In this document: in pieces, positions 14,725 to 22,544 of the stretch
How the letters are laid out: each line of letters starts with the position of its first letter
Numbering within the stretch: the stretch's first letter is position 1
Origin: CAYMCO01 sp964388955
GTDB taxonomy: Bacteria > Chloroflexota > Anaerolineae > Anaerolineales > E44-bin32
Assembly: GCA_964388955.1 (NCBI GenBank)
Contig: CAYMCO010000050.1
Location: 1-24,454 of the forward strand
Direction: 5' to 3'
DNA: 24,454 bases
Position numbers and translations under genes: made by a program
Notes under the pieces: generated by a model
Seen by the model: only the letters and a program-made list of their open reading frames with translations
Database searches by the model: none
What the model was told of the DNA's origin: nothing

Positions 14725-14762
14725 ACTCCGGAGCGCCCTCCGTGGCTCCGGAGTCTTCTTTG
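14725..14762 (+). terminator. Rho-independent terminator after the carbamoyltransferase gene
   Basis: A perfect 10-bp stem, ACTCCGGAGC (14725-14734) with GCTCCGGAGT (14745-14754), has a 10-base loop and is followed by CTTCTTTG. It begins 33 bases after the carbamoyltransferase stop and ends the plus-strand block. The T-rich tract is interrupted, so efficiency may be moderate. Confidence 0.75.
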
Positions 14763-14812
14763 CGTTCGTTCTGTGATGCAAACGGGGGTTCCGCCTGCCA
14801 ACCGCGGCGCTT

Positions 14813-15178
14813 TCAGCCGGGGGCCGCTCGTGGCATACGCGCAGCTTTTTCAATCGCCGCCAGTCTCTTATAGCGGCCGGTACATCGGCAAAGATCCCCT
14901 GCAACGGCGTGAACCGCGTCCTCGCGGCTGGCGCCCTCCCTCTCTTCAAGCAGCTTTGCCCCCGCCGTCAGGAACCCCGGCGTGCAATAACCGCACTGCA
15001 CCGCGCCTTCATCGATGAACGCCTGCTGGATGGAGCGAAGATAACCATTCACGGCCAGGCCCTCGACCCTTGTGATCTCCGCCCCGTGGGCGCGCGACGC
15101 CGGTACCAGGCCCGCCATAGCCGCGATCCCATTCAGGAAGACTGTACGGGCACCGCATTCCCCCTCGCCGGCCTCCAT
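14813..15178 (-). pseudogene. Degenerate [2Fe-2S] subunit fragment of a molybdenum hydroxylase
   Basis: This 121-residue frame is the C-terminal three-quarters of a CoxS/XdhC-type iron-sulfur subunit. The helical domain keeps all four cysteines: C62 and C65 in VQCGYCTPGFL, and C97 and C99 in DLCRCTGRY. The plant-ferredoxin-like domain is broken. About 40 N-terminal residues are missing, with a stop codon in frame about 40 bases upstream of the ATG. Of its four cluster cysteines only C8 remains; the others are replaced (GEGECGAR for G-C-x-x-G-E-C-G-A-C, and M-A-G-L where S-C-L is usual). One electron-transfer cluster is therefore gone. It is the last gene of the minus-strand block, 43 bp after the flavin oxidoreductase, far from the only large subunit. 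Probably a decaying gene; a genuine one-cluster variant cannot be excluded. Confidence 0.78.
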
Positions 15179-15221
15179 GGAATGACGGGAAAATCCGCCG
15201 CCCCTGATGCCGCTTCACCCA

Positions 15222-16328
15222 TCAGTCATATTCCCAATCATAGCAATGCAGCGGGTTATCCATGCTGAAGTCATCCAAGCACAAATCGCAGCGGGTGCAT
15301 CTCGACACCGCCCGGCTGCCGGCGCGGATCTGGTTGGGAAACTCCGGATCGGCGATCAGGGCGCGGCTCATGGAAATATAGTCCGCATCACCTTTCTCAA
15401 CCATGTCCTGCATCACAACGGGATCGGTGATCCCTCCCACCACGAAGACGGGGACATCCACGCGCTCCTTGATTTCTTTCGCCGCTCCCCGGTTATAGGC
15501 TTGCTCCGGAACCCCACCCGCGGCGCCATCCCCGAACACCTCCGTGCCGCCATCCTCACTGATCCCTCGACTCACCTCAATTCCGTCAATTCCCATGTCG
15601 GCCATCATCTCCGCCATCACAATGCCTTCTTGAAGGCGGATCCCGTCTTCCATTCCGTCTTGAGCGTTCATCTTTATCAGGATGGGATAATCCTCGCCAA
15701 CTGCGTCACGCATCCGCTGAACGATCTCCCGCAAGAAGCGCATCCGGTTATCGAGCGAGCCGCCCCAACGGTCTTGTCTGCGATTGGTATATGGGCACAA
15801 GAACTCGTTCACCAGATACCCATGCGCGCCGTGAATCTGTACAGCATCGAACCCGCTCTCTCTTACCCGGCGACCGGCCTCTGAAAAGTCATTGATCACC
15901 CGCTCGATATCCTCTTCCGTCATTTCCCGGGGGGCCACGTTCCAGTAGGTGTCTTCCACCGCCGACGGCGCGATCGGCTGCGTTCCTATAGTCTCCGCCT
16001 TGGTCTGTCTCCCGCAGTGAACGACCTGCATCGCGATCGGCGTGCCGTTCTCGTGCGCCAAATCGACGAGCTGGCGATAGCGGGGAATGTGCTCATCGCG
16101 ATCTATCCCGCTCATGCCCGGGAAGGCGCATCGACCGTCTAGGCTGACGAATGCATAGCCGGTAATGATGAGCCCGACCCCTCCCTGGGCCAGCCTCTCA
16201 TACAGCTCAAAAAGGGAATCCAAAGGGAATCCGTTTCCGTCGGCCATTCCCTCGCCTGTTGCCGACCGGACAAGTCGATTGGGAAGCTCCATGCCCTTAA
16301 TTCTCGTCCGCTCGAAAATGACAGTCAT
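15222..16328 (-). CDS. NADH:flavin oxidoreductase (Old Yellow Enzyme family), single-domain
   Basis: FMN-binding TIM-barrel oxidoreductase, 368 residues, which typically reduces activated C=C bonds with NAD(P)H. Hallmarks are HGAHGYLVNEFLCPYTNRR (166-184) followed by DRWGGSLDNR, the QVVHCGRQ substrate-site strand (101-108), and VFVVGGITDP plus ISMSRALIADP of the phosphate-binding end. After the barrel it carries C344, C347, C350 and C362, the spacing of the 4Fe-4S motif found in 2,4-dienoyl-CoA reductase and enoate reductase. It then stops, lacking the FAD/NAD(P) domains of those larger proteins. GGAGG six bases upstream of the ATG sets the start. A separate electron donor would be needed. 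It lies between the MmgE/PrpD gene and the iron-sulfur fragment; the substrate is unknown. Confidence 0.92.
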   Translation of the reverse strand: MTVIFERTRIKGMELPNRLVRSATGEGMADGNGFPLDSLFELYERLAQGGVGLIITGYAFVSLDGRCAFPGMSGIDRDEHIPRYRQLVDLAHENGTPIAMQVVHCGRQTKAETIGTQPIAPSAVEDTYWNVAPREMTEEDIERVINDFSEAGRRVRESGFDAVQIHGAHGYLVNEFLCPYTNRRQDRWGGSLDNRMRFLREIVQRMRDAVGEDYPILIKMNAQDGMEDGIRLQEGIVMAEMMADMGIDGIEVSRGISEDGGTEVFGDGAAGGVPEQAYNRGAAKEIKERVDVPVFVVGGITDPVVMQDMVEKGDADYISMSRALIADPEFPNQIRAGSRAVSRCTRCDLCLDDFSMDNPLHCYDWEYD

Positions 16329-16356
16329 ATCATGCCTCCGTTGTAGGAAAGGGGAT

Positions 16357-16367
16357 TGTTCCGAACA
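16357..16367. promoter_or_regulatory. Short palindrome upstream of the flavin oxidoreductase gene
   Basis: TGTTC-C-GAACA is a perfect 11-bp palindrome 29-39 bp before the oxidoreductase start on the minus strand, where a repressor could act. Such short palindromes are common by chance, so this is weak. Confidence 0.25.
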
Positions 16368-16471
16368 GCATTCGACTCAAACTGGGCTGCACACAGCGTA
16401 TGTGTGGCGATTCTGCTGGCAAGGGCAACAGTTCGGCTTCTAGCGCACCAACAATGGAACATATCACTCAT

Positions 16472-16518
16472 TGGGCCGATCTTGCAGTCCGGGAACACAA
16501 GTATGGACTATCGGCCTA
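16472..16518. repeat. Long bulged hairpin between the MmgE/PrpD and flavin oxidoreductase genes
   Basis: GGCCGAT (16474-16480) pairs with ATCGGCC (16510-16516), and inside it AGTCC (16486-16490) pairs with GGACT (16505-16509). The five-base bulge CTTGC is on one side only, giving 12 pairs plus a wobble and one further pair outside. It lies 73 bases after the MmgE/PrpD stop. No U-run follows on the minus strand, so it is not a classic terminator. Confidence 0.4.
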
Positions 16519-16588
16519 GGCAGGAGCTTCACCCCCCTATGCCCTACCGAAGATGTGGGTGCTGCAACAGCTCTTGGCCGATACGACT

Positions 16589-17980
16589 TCATGCGGCAGG
16601 CCTCATTGTCGCTGCCAGCTCCGATACGTCGCCAATCTCCTCCAAGCTCTGCAGGTTATCCCATAGCGCACTGCAACGTTTTAGGCCCAACACCTCACTC
16701 GTTAGGCTGATGAATTTTTCCTTGATCTCTCCAACGGTGAGAGGGTTTGCCGGTGTGCCTTTTGGCAATTCGGCATACTTCGAAAATGTCTGCCCTTCCT
16801 TTGTGGTGGCCACGACTGTGGTCGGTACGAAGTCGGCGACTGTCTCCTGGCTCTCATATTCTTGCTGCGCCTCGGTATCCAATTCCACATCAATCCTGGA
16901 TGCCATCTCAAGGTAGGCCGGACTTCTGAGATTGTCCTCTACATACCACTGCGATTTCGGCACCCCAAATAGAATCATGGCGAGTGGGTAGGCCATGGAG
17001 AACACTGCGTCGACGATGTTGGCTGGATTCTGATTGCCGAACCCTTCGGCCACAGGACGAATCGTGTGCGCCACGACGCTCTCCACAAGTTCGGGGTGGA
17101 GACCATGTTCGGAAATCAGCCCGACCATCGCATCCAAAGACGTATGGCTCCATCTGCACGCTGGGTACGGCTTGTGAGAAACATCCAGGATTCTAAAACC
17201 ATCGAAGGAGCACAGGTATTCCGGTCTAAACCGGTCCGAGCTCATCATGATCCAAAAGCCCTTGGCGCCATCGAATATGGATCTGTTCCCTATCCAGCCT
17301 TTCTTCGCCAGGAGGGCAGCCAAGAGCCCTGACTGAGCGGGCTTGGAGACATTATCCTTGATGAACGATACCTGCCTGCCTCTTTCCAGCGGGTTGGCGA
17401 ACTTTCCGGAGTGCGGAATGGCAGCCCACGGGCCCGCAATTCCGAACGCATTTAGCATCTCCTCATGAGATAATCCAAAGATCTTTCCGCTTGCGGCAGC
17501 CGATCCGAAAACCTGGTGCGTGCCCAGACCGCTGACTTGTCGAAGACGCTCCGGGGAGGCGTTGCATGCATACCCTACTCTTTCACAAACTTCGTACCCG
17601 GCGATTACCGCCGTGATGAGATCCTTCCCGGTAGCCCTCTCGCGTTCCGCGGCTGCCAGTGCCGCAGGGACGATCGTCGAACCCGGGTGCCCGAGGGGGC
17701 CAATGTCATCAAAATCCATGGAGTTGGCAAGAACAGAGTTCACAAAAGCTGCCTGGAGGCAGTTGGTCTCTATATTTGTGCCCAGTATTGTGGCCTCAGG
17801 CGTCCCGCCAAGCTCCCGGGCAAGCTCCACGGCCGACTTACCAAGCAGATTTGATGGCCCTCTGATCGCGCAACCGATATTGTCCGCGATCAGCAGCTTC
17901 GCCTTATCAATCACGCTCGCAGGCAACTCATCAAAGCTGATCTTTGCGGCATAGGCTGCGATTTGCTCCGTCGGGCTCAT
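16589..17980 (-). CDS. MmgE/PrpD family protein
   Basis: Protein of 463 residues in the MmgE/PrpD family, which includes 2-methylcitrate dehydratase and cis-aconitate decarboxylase and generally removes water or CO2 from small polycarboxylates without metal or iron-sulfur cofactor. The N-terminal helical domain carries the active-site segment MDFDDIGPLGHPGS (88-101). The central cap domain has the conserved patch HKPYPACRWSH. Length is normal for the family. A GGGGA sequence upstream of the ATG is a plausible ribosome site. It sits between a CPG2-like peptidase and a flavin oxidoreductase in the minus-strand block. Members near amidohydrolases often act on unusual substrates, so methylcitrate activity should not be assumed. 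Confidence 0.93.
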   Translation of the reverse strand: MSPTEQIAAYAAKISFDELPASVIDKAKLLIADNIGCAIRGPSNLLGKSAVELARELGGTPEATILGTNIETNCLQAAFVNSVLANSMDFDDIGPLGHPGSTIVPAALAAAERERATGKDLITAVIAGYEVCERVGYACNASPERLRQVSGLGTHQVFGSAAASGKIFGLSHEEMLNAFGIAGPWAAIPHSGKFANPLERGRQVSFIKDNVSKPAQSGLLAALLAKKGWIGNRSIFDGAKGFWIMMSSDRFRPEYLCSFDGFRILDVSHKPYPACRWSHTSLDAMVGLISEHGLHPELVESVVAHTIRPVAEGFGNQNPANIVDAVFSMAYPLAMILFGVPKSQWYVEDNLRSPAYLEMASRIDVELDTEAQQEYESQETVADFVPTTVVATTKEGQTFSKYAELPKGTPANPLTVGEIKEKFISLTSEVLGLKRCSALWDNLQSLEEIGDVSELAATMRPAA

Positions 17981-18125
17981 ATTCGCTTCCCCTGCTTGGC
18001 TCTTGTTTGTTGGGACGAATGCCGATCAGTTTGCCGACCGATCCTACCGCGGACACCATCCCAAGACAGCCTGGATTTCTCTTTGGGACCATCGATGGGA
18101 AACCTTCCCGATCTTCTATGCCAAT

Positions 18126-18169
18126 CGTGAGGCGGTGCCCAGAGATCGGCTCGCCTCACGCGCTTTTTT
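18126..18169 (+). terminator. Plus-strand rho-independent terminator overlapping the 3' end of the CPG2-like gene
   Basis: CGTGAGGCG (18126-18134) pairs perfectly with CGCCTCACG (18152-18160) around a 17-base loop, followed by TTTTTT at 18164-18169. The orientation terminates plus-strand transcripts, yet the neighbouring genes are on the minus strand. The stem contains the stop codon of the CPG2-like gene. On the minus strand the order is A-run then hairpin, with no T-run after it, so it should not work well in that direction. Confidence 0.6.
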
Positions 18170-19328
18170 GCCTTGCCAATCGACGGATGAGGCGAGTGAG
18201 AAGCACGAGGCGAGGCATAATGCTGCTTATGTCGAGATTCTCGTCTGCCGAATGAGGATGCTCTCCCACAGGCCCAAGTCCATCCAATGTAGGTATGCCC
18301 AGTGCCGCGGTGAAGTTGCCATCCGAGGCTCCCCCGCTCTTTGTGCCCTCCAGGTCTATACCCATCTCGCATGCGATCTCCCTTGCCAGTTCGACAAGCT
18401 TGGCAGTGCCATGGCCGGTTTCAAACGGGGGATGATCCAGCCTCCCGCTAATGCGGCATAGCGTGCCTTCAACATGGGAGATGGTCTCCAACCCCCTGAA
18501 TCTCCGATTTACTTCTTCCACCTCCAGCATACCTGGCATCCTGACGTCCACCCGTGCGGTGGCACGCTCGGCAACTACGTTCGGTCGCACGCCTCCGTCA
18601 ACAACGCCGATATTGACCAGCACTCCCGGCACTTGTTCCTCAAGAGCTTTCAATGAAATGATCTTGTGGGCCAGCTCAAGGACGGCACTCTTCCCATGCT
18701 CTGGCTCGGCGCCAGCGTGTGCTGAGCGCCCAGACACGCCTATCTCATAGGTGCCTACTCCCATTCGGCTGCTTATGATCCCCGTCATAGAAGGGGCCCT
18801 TTCCAGCACCAAGACAGCCAAAGCACCAGAGGCGACGCTCTCGATGATCGTTCGGGAACTCGGGGAGCCGACTTCCTCATCACTGTTGCAGACAAAACAG
18901 ATTTCCGGGTAATCGCTTATGTCCTCTGATCGGAGCATATTGAGGGCGTAACATCCAAGCAGCAACCCCGACTTCATGTCAATAATCCCCGGCCCATAAG
19001 CACGCCGCCCTTTGACACAAAACGGCCGGAGGTCCACGGTGCCGGGAGGGAACACCGTGTCCATATGGCCGAGCAATACGATCTTGTTGTTGCCACCCCC
19101 TACCCTTCTGCCTATTAGCGTAGGGCCATATTCACGATCCTCAAGACGCTCGACTTCCAGGCCGCATTTCTCAAACAGCGCATGCAATCTCGTGGCAATA
19201 ACGCTCAGCCCATCCCGGTTATAGGTATCGCTGTCGACCTGCACCAAGCGCTCCAGGTCTGCAAGAAATTCATGCAGGATACCTTCATCGATGTGATTGA
19301 TCAACGCTGTATTCACCTCAAGCACCAA
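18156..19328 (-). CDS. M20 metallopeptidase, glutamate carboxypeptidase (CPG2)-like
   Basis: Two-zinc carboxypeptidase or amidohydrolase of about 390 residues, similar to carboxypeptidase G2, which releases C-terminal glutamate from N-acyl or folate-type conjugates. The metal and catalytic set appears complete: H88 and D90 in LLGHMDTVFP, D117 in GPGIIDMKSG, E151-E152 in NSDEEVGS, E176 in LVLERAP, dimer-domain H204 in GRSAHAGAEPEHGKSA, and the final His in GEHPHSADEN. The start is uncertain: no ATG exists near the N-terminus, and TTG 19328, GTG 19325 and GTG 19316 are the options, none with a good Shine-Dalgarno. Its stop codon lies within a hairpin. Context suggests hydrolysis of an imported or intermediate amide. 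Confidence 0.92.
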   Translation of the reverse strand: MVLEVNTALINHIDEGILHEFLADLERLVQVDSDTYNRDGLSVIATRLHALFEKCGLEVERLEDREYGPTLIGRRVGGGNNKIVLLGHMDTVFPPGTVDLRPFCVKGRRAYGPGIIDMKSGLLLGCYALNMLRSEDISDYPEICFVCNSDEEVGSPSSRTIIESVASGALAVLVLERAPSMTGIISSRMGVGTYEIGVSGRSAHAGAEPEHGKSAVLELAHKIISLKALEEQVPGVLVNIGVVDGGVRPNVVAERATARVDVRMPGMLEVEEVNRRFRGLETISHVEGTLCRISGRLDHPPFETGHGTAKLVELAREIACEMGIDLEGTKSGGASDGNFTAALGIPTLDGLGPVGEHPHSADENLDISSIMPRLVLLTRLIRRLARQKSA

Positions 19329-19406
19329 TTTGGCTGGTCGTTTCCGCAGTTCTCCTCATCCCCGCTGCTATCACCGAATTCTCATCGACGGGAGACAGTA
19401 TCAAAC

Positions 19407-19436
19407 CATCGCTTCGGCATCCCCTGGGGATCGATG
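19407..19436. promoter_or_regulatory. Palindrome upstream of the CPG2-like gene
   Basis: ATCCCC-T-GGGGAT (19419-19431) is a perfect 13-bp palindrome, with an outer CATCG/CGATG pair (19407-19411 and 19432-19436). It lies about 90 bp before the CPG2-like start on the minus strand, in a 292-bp gap with no gene. It could be an operator; chance occurrence is possible. Confidence 0.3.
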
Positions 19437-19620
19437 TAGATACAAAGCAGCGGCGGATCCTCTCTTCAGCTAAGGATTCGATGCCGGTGCATTCTGGATC
19501 CATTCCCAAGCATGATTCGACCTACTCCCTCCCCAGTTGATGCACTACGGGGTCAAGGAAGGTACCGAAGGTGGGGCATCAAAGAGGCTCATAGGATCGC
19601 CTTGGGCAAAATGCCAGCTC

Positions 19621-20811
19621 CTACTTGATGAAGAACTCCCTCGGACACGTTCTATCGCGATCAGCCAATACTTCATGCCCCTTATCCGTCACCAACACTT
19701 GCTCGCTCGCCCCTATATAGCCCCAATCCTGCACATAATTCAGGGCAAGACAATGGATGATATGCCCGGGTTCCAGGATCGACGGGCTATTCGGGTATAC
19801 GGCCAGCACCGGTCCTTCAGACCATACAATTCCGCAGGAGTAGCCGATTCGGCTCTGGCAATTGAGGCCCAGCTCTTCGAAGTAATCCCTGGCAACTTTG
19901 TCCACCTCATGGGCAGTCTTGCCTGGCGCGATGGCCTCGATGGCCCTGTTGAGGGCTTCAATGCTGGCCTCTGCCGACCTTCTTACTTGCGGAGGCGGTT
20001 CTCCAAAGAAGACAGATCTAATCATGCAGCCGACATATCTCTTCACAAAGGTTCCTGGTTCCATGTAGAGCAAATCACCCTCCTTGATCTTTTCGGCGCC
20101 TTGCTCGGGAGGCCAGGTCACCAGGTGCATATGGCCTGTATGCCGTCCAGTCTGGAACATGCCCGTCGAACGCTCGTAATCCTCTCCAAGGAATTTCTCG
20201 TGGTACTCAAAGATGCGGGTTTGAATGTCTCGTTCACTCCATCCCATATCCATCTCATTGATGGTGTTCATCAAAGCATCCTGGTTCGCCTTGGCTGCTC
20301 GATACTGATACTCCTGTTCGAGCTTGGATTTCTTGATCCTGATCTTTTCCACACGAAAATCATGGAAATTCGCCTCGGGCAGGCATTCCTGGAATCTGCG
20401 GAAATCGGCGTGACCGACGGAACGGAAATTGATGCCGATGGAGGCTTTGTCAAGACCCAATTTCCTGAGGGTATCCGCAGTCACACCCACTGGATCGTAG
20501 GGGTTGATCGGACCTTCGTCACGATAGACCACCCACTTCTTCAGCGTGGAGCAGCATTGATGTGATTCGAGCTCAAGATGGCGTACCACCCCAATAGGTT
20601 CGCCGTCCCATATTATGATCCATCCGGGGTTCTCGACGCGGATGATGCGCATCCGGCTGCCGGTCAGCCAGTAGAAATCCCTGGCATCGGTGACAACCGT
20701 AGCGTCCAGCTTGGATATTTCCATTGCCCTTCTTACCCGGAGGAGCCTATCCTCGAATTCAGATGGAGGGAATGGCAGGTCAAACTTTGCGGGAAAAGCT
20801 CTTTCATTCAC
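19621..20811 (-). CDS. M24-family (creatinase/ectoine hydrolase-like) hydrolase
   Basis: Pita-bread-fold protein of 396 residues with an N-terminal creatinase domain (about 15-155) and a C-terminal M24 domain. M24 aminopeptidases bind two metals through D, D, H, E and E. Most of these positions are changed here: E251 replaces the first Asp, the s-D-x-T-R motif reads GCMIRS (261-266), and the G-H-x-x-G histidine is Y324 in RIGYSCGI. Only the last glutamate (E370) seems kept. Loss of metal ligands is typical of creatinase and of ectoine hydrolase (DoeA), which open C-N bonds of non-peptide substrates; RIGYSCGI and VQDWGY are DoeA-like. The HTGHMHLVT patch (224-232) resembles creatinase's catalytic-His region. 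Start is GTG, supported by GGAG eight bases upstream. Divergent from the second IclR gene. Confidence 0.9.
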   Translation of the reverse strand: MNERAFPAKFDLPFPPSEFEDRLLRVRRAMEISKLDATVVTDARDFYWLTGSRMRIIRVENPGWIIIWDGEPIGVVRHLELESHQCCSTLKKWVVYRDEGPINPYDPVGVTADTLRKLGLDKASIGINFRSVGHADFRRFQECLPEANFHDFRVEKIRIKKSKLEQEYQYRAAKANQDALMNTINEMDMGWSERDIQTRIFEYHEKFLGEDYERSTGMFQTGRHTGHMHLVTWPPEQGAEKIKEGDLLYMEPGTFVKRYVGCMIRSVFFGEPPPQVRRSAEASIEALNRAIEAIAPGKTAHEVDKVARDYFEELGLNCQSRIGYSCGIVWSEGPVLAVYPNSPSILEPGHIIHCLALNYVQDWGYIGASEQVLVTDKGHEVLADRDRTCPREFFIK

Positions 20812-21008
20812 TTCAAAGTCTCCTCATCTCAGCTAGCCAGCTATCGGATTCGACTGTTCTCATGCCAGGCGGAAAATGCCGCTTCGCGGCCGCTGCCACC
20901 CGCAGGCAATGACGAGGCCCGGATTGGAAGATGGTGGTCTACGGGCCTGATTCATCAGCAGGGCATCTCCAAATGCTCGCAGTCTCGTGCAGAGCTGTGC
21001 AGTTCTCA

Positions 21009-21073
21009 TTGACAGAAGTGAACAATTGCTATACCATATGCGTATCACAATTTGGAATGTTATTCTGAATAAC
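21009..21073 (+). promoter_or_regulatory. Promoter and palindromic operator of the second IclR gene
   Basis: TTGACA (21009-21014), a 17-bp spacer and TACCAT (21032-21037) form a good sigma70-type promoter. Just downstream is a perfect 15-bp palindrome, GTTATTC-T-GAATAAC (21059-21073), flanked by GGAAT and GGAAC half-site-like sequence. It would lie in the first few tens of transcribed bases, a repressing position. It ends 55 bp before the IclR start, as the palindrome near the first IclR gene also does. Confidence 0.55.
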
Positions 21074-21127
21074 GGAACGGCACCATTGCCGCAGCTCCCA
21101 CTTGACCGTATGCCATGAAGATGCTAG

Positions 21128-21940
21128 ATGCTCATTATGACTGACCGCCCATCTGAAGAACGTTCAGGCGTAGGGACACTCGACAACGCGGTCAGGATTC
21201 TGGAATGCTTCACCCCCAACAGGTCAGGATGGTCCTTGGCGGACCTCACGGCACACCTGGAGGTTCCCAAATCCTCCTTGCATCGATACCTGCTCGCATT
21301 GGAGCACCACGGCATACTGCGCCGCGACCAGGACAAGTTATGGCATCTTGGCTTTCGGCTTTTCTTTTGGGGGAGCATGGTTTCGGAGCTGGCATCCCTT
21401 AGACACGTAGCGAAGCCATATCTCAACCGCCTGGTCAGCAGCACGAACGAATCTGCCTTCCTGACCGTGTATGATCGCCACGAAGTAGTATGCATCGACA
21501 AGGTGGAGAGCAGCCAGGCCGTTCGGCTTACGCTATCGGTTGGAAAACGTCGCATGCCCCACGCCGGCGCGGCATCCAAGATCCTGATGGCATATCTTCC
21601 CGATGAAGAGATCCAATCCATCATCCGTGACCAGGGGCTCCCCAAGATCTGCAAGAACACCATTACCGATCCCGACAGCCTGCGAGCCGAGTTGGAGCAG
21701 GTCCGGGAGAAAGGATACGCGTTCAGTGTCGAGGAGAGCGATGAGGGTGCCTGGGGCCTGGCGGCTCCGATCGTTGATGGGCAAGGGAACATGCGCGCGG
21801 CCATAAGCGTCGCCGCGCCGATTTCGCGATTCTCGGAGTCCCAGCGTGAACGCTGCATTGAGCTTTGCACCAACGCCGCCGAGGAGATCTCCATGCTCCT
21901 CAGCGGGGATTTTCCCGCAAGCCGAGCCCGCGAGCGTTGA
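21128..21940 (+). CDS. IclR-family transcriptional regulator
   Basis: IclR-type regulator of about 270 residues. The winged helix-turn-helix spans roughly residues 15-75, with GTLDNAVRILECF, then LADLTAHLEVPKSSLHRYLLALEHHGIL and WHLGFRLF. The effector domain follows with ESAFLTVYDRHEVVCIDKVES, RMPHAGAASKILMAYLP, and ESDEGAWGLAAPIVDGQGN plus AAISVAAPISRF. It shares only family-level similarity with the IclR gene at the window's left edge. Start could be ATG 21128 or ATG 21137; neither has a strong Shine-Dalgarno. It is divergent from the M24 gene and 600 bp upstream of the ABC transporter gene, so it probably controls one or both. A promoter with a palindrome just upstream suggests autoregulation. 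Confidence 0.93.
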   Translation: MLIMTDRPSEERSGVGTLDNAVRILECFTPNRSGWSLADLTAHLEVPKSSLHRYLLALEHHGILRRDQDKLWHLGFRLFFWGSMVSELASLRHVAKPYLNRLVSSTNESAFLTVYDRHEVVCIDKVESSQAVRLTLSVGKRRMPHAGAASKILMAYLPDEEIQSIIRDQGLPKICKNTITDPDSLRAELEQVREKGYAFSVEESDEGAWGLAAPIVDGQGNMRAAISVAAPISRFSESQRERCIELCTNAAEEISMLLSGDFPASRARER

Positions 21941-22085
21941 ACAGCAGCCTCTCCCAAGCCTTCCCCCTAGAATACTCCTTGCTCGCTCCACAAACCTGCC
22001 GCTGCCGTGGCCTCTCTGTTTGCTTCGTATTTTCTGTATCCACAGAGCCTCCTCCGACAGGAAACTGAACAGATCGGCAAGCTAT

Positions 22086-22149
22086 TTGATTTTCTTCGAA
22101 ATATACTGTATCATATCGCCATTAGGAACGCTATTCCATATTTCGGAAT
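22086..22149 (+). promoter_or_regulatory. Candidate promoter and operator for the ABC transporter operon
   Basis: TTGATT (22086-22091), a 17-bp spacer and TATCAT (22109-22114) match the sigma70 consensus at 4 and 5 of 6 positions. Nineteen bases on is the dyad ATTCC-(7)-GGAAT (22133-22149). This is the same order and nearly the same spacing as the promoter and palindrome before the second IclR gene, and both operators contain GGAAT/ATTC half-sites, so one IclR protein could bind both. The mRNA leader would be about 420 nt. The 12-mer CCATATTTCGGA recurs at 22136-22147 and 22291-22302. Nothing else recognisable fills the 600-bp gap. Confidence 0.45.
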
Positions 22150-22544
22150 CTTGGATGCTGCGCTGGTTCCTTTCGTTGGTGAGCCAATCTCCATGCACCA
22201 ACGGATTTATGAAAACCGGCGCCATCGGCGGGCTTGAACCTGTGAGGGTGGGGGCATCGAGCGGTCGTAGCGATTGAGACTGCCTGAAAGCCATATTTCG
22301 GATATTCATACCTTTCTTGAGCCTTGTGCCCAGCCTTTGGTCGATGAACGGAAATCGCCTGTAGGCAGTTGGGGTGTTTTTCTAGGGCAAGCTTGAGGAG
22401 AGAGCACCATTCTATGGCTCTTCCTTCGGCGTAATGCATGCTCGAACGACTCAGAATACAGCAGCTATCCATGGGAGGTGACTCAAGACCGACTATCCGA
22501 ATCGGGGAACCCGAAAAAGAGGACAATTCTTTGTAGGAGGGGAA

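Noticed and set aside
14895..15218. Open frames on both strands over the iron-sulfur fragment
   Set aside because: They are shadows; only the minus-strand frame at 14813-15178 has the VQCGYCTPGFL and DLCRCTGRY motifs.
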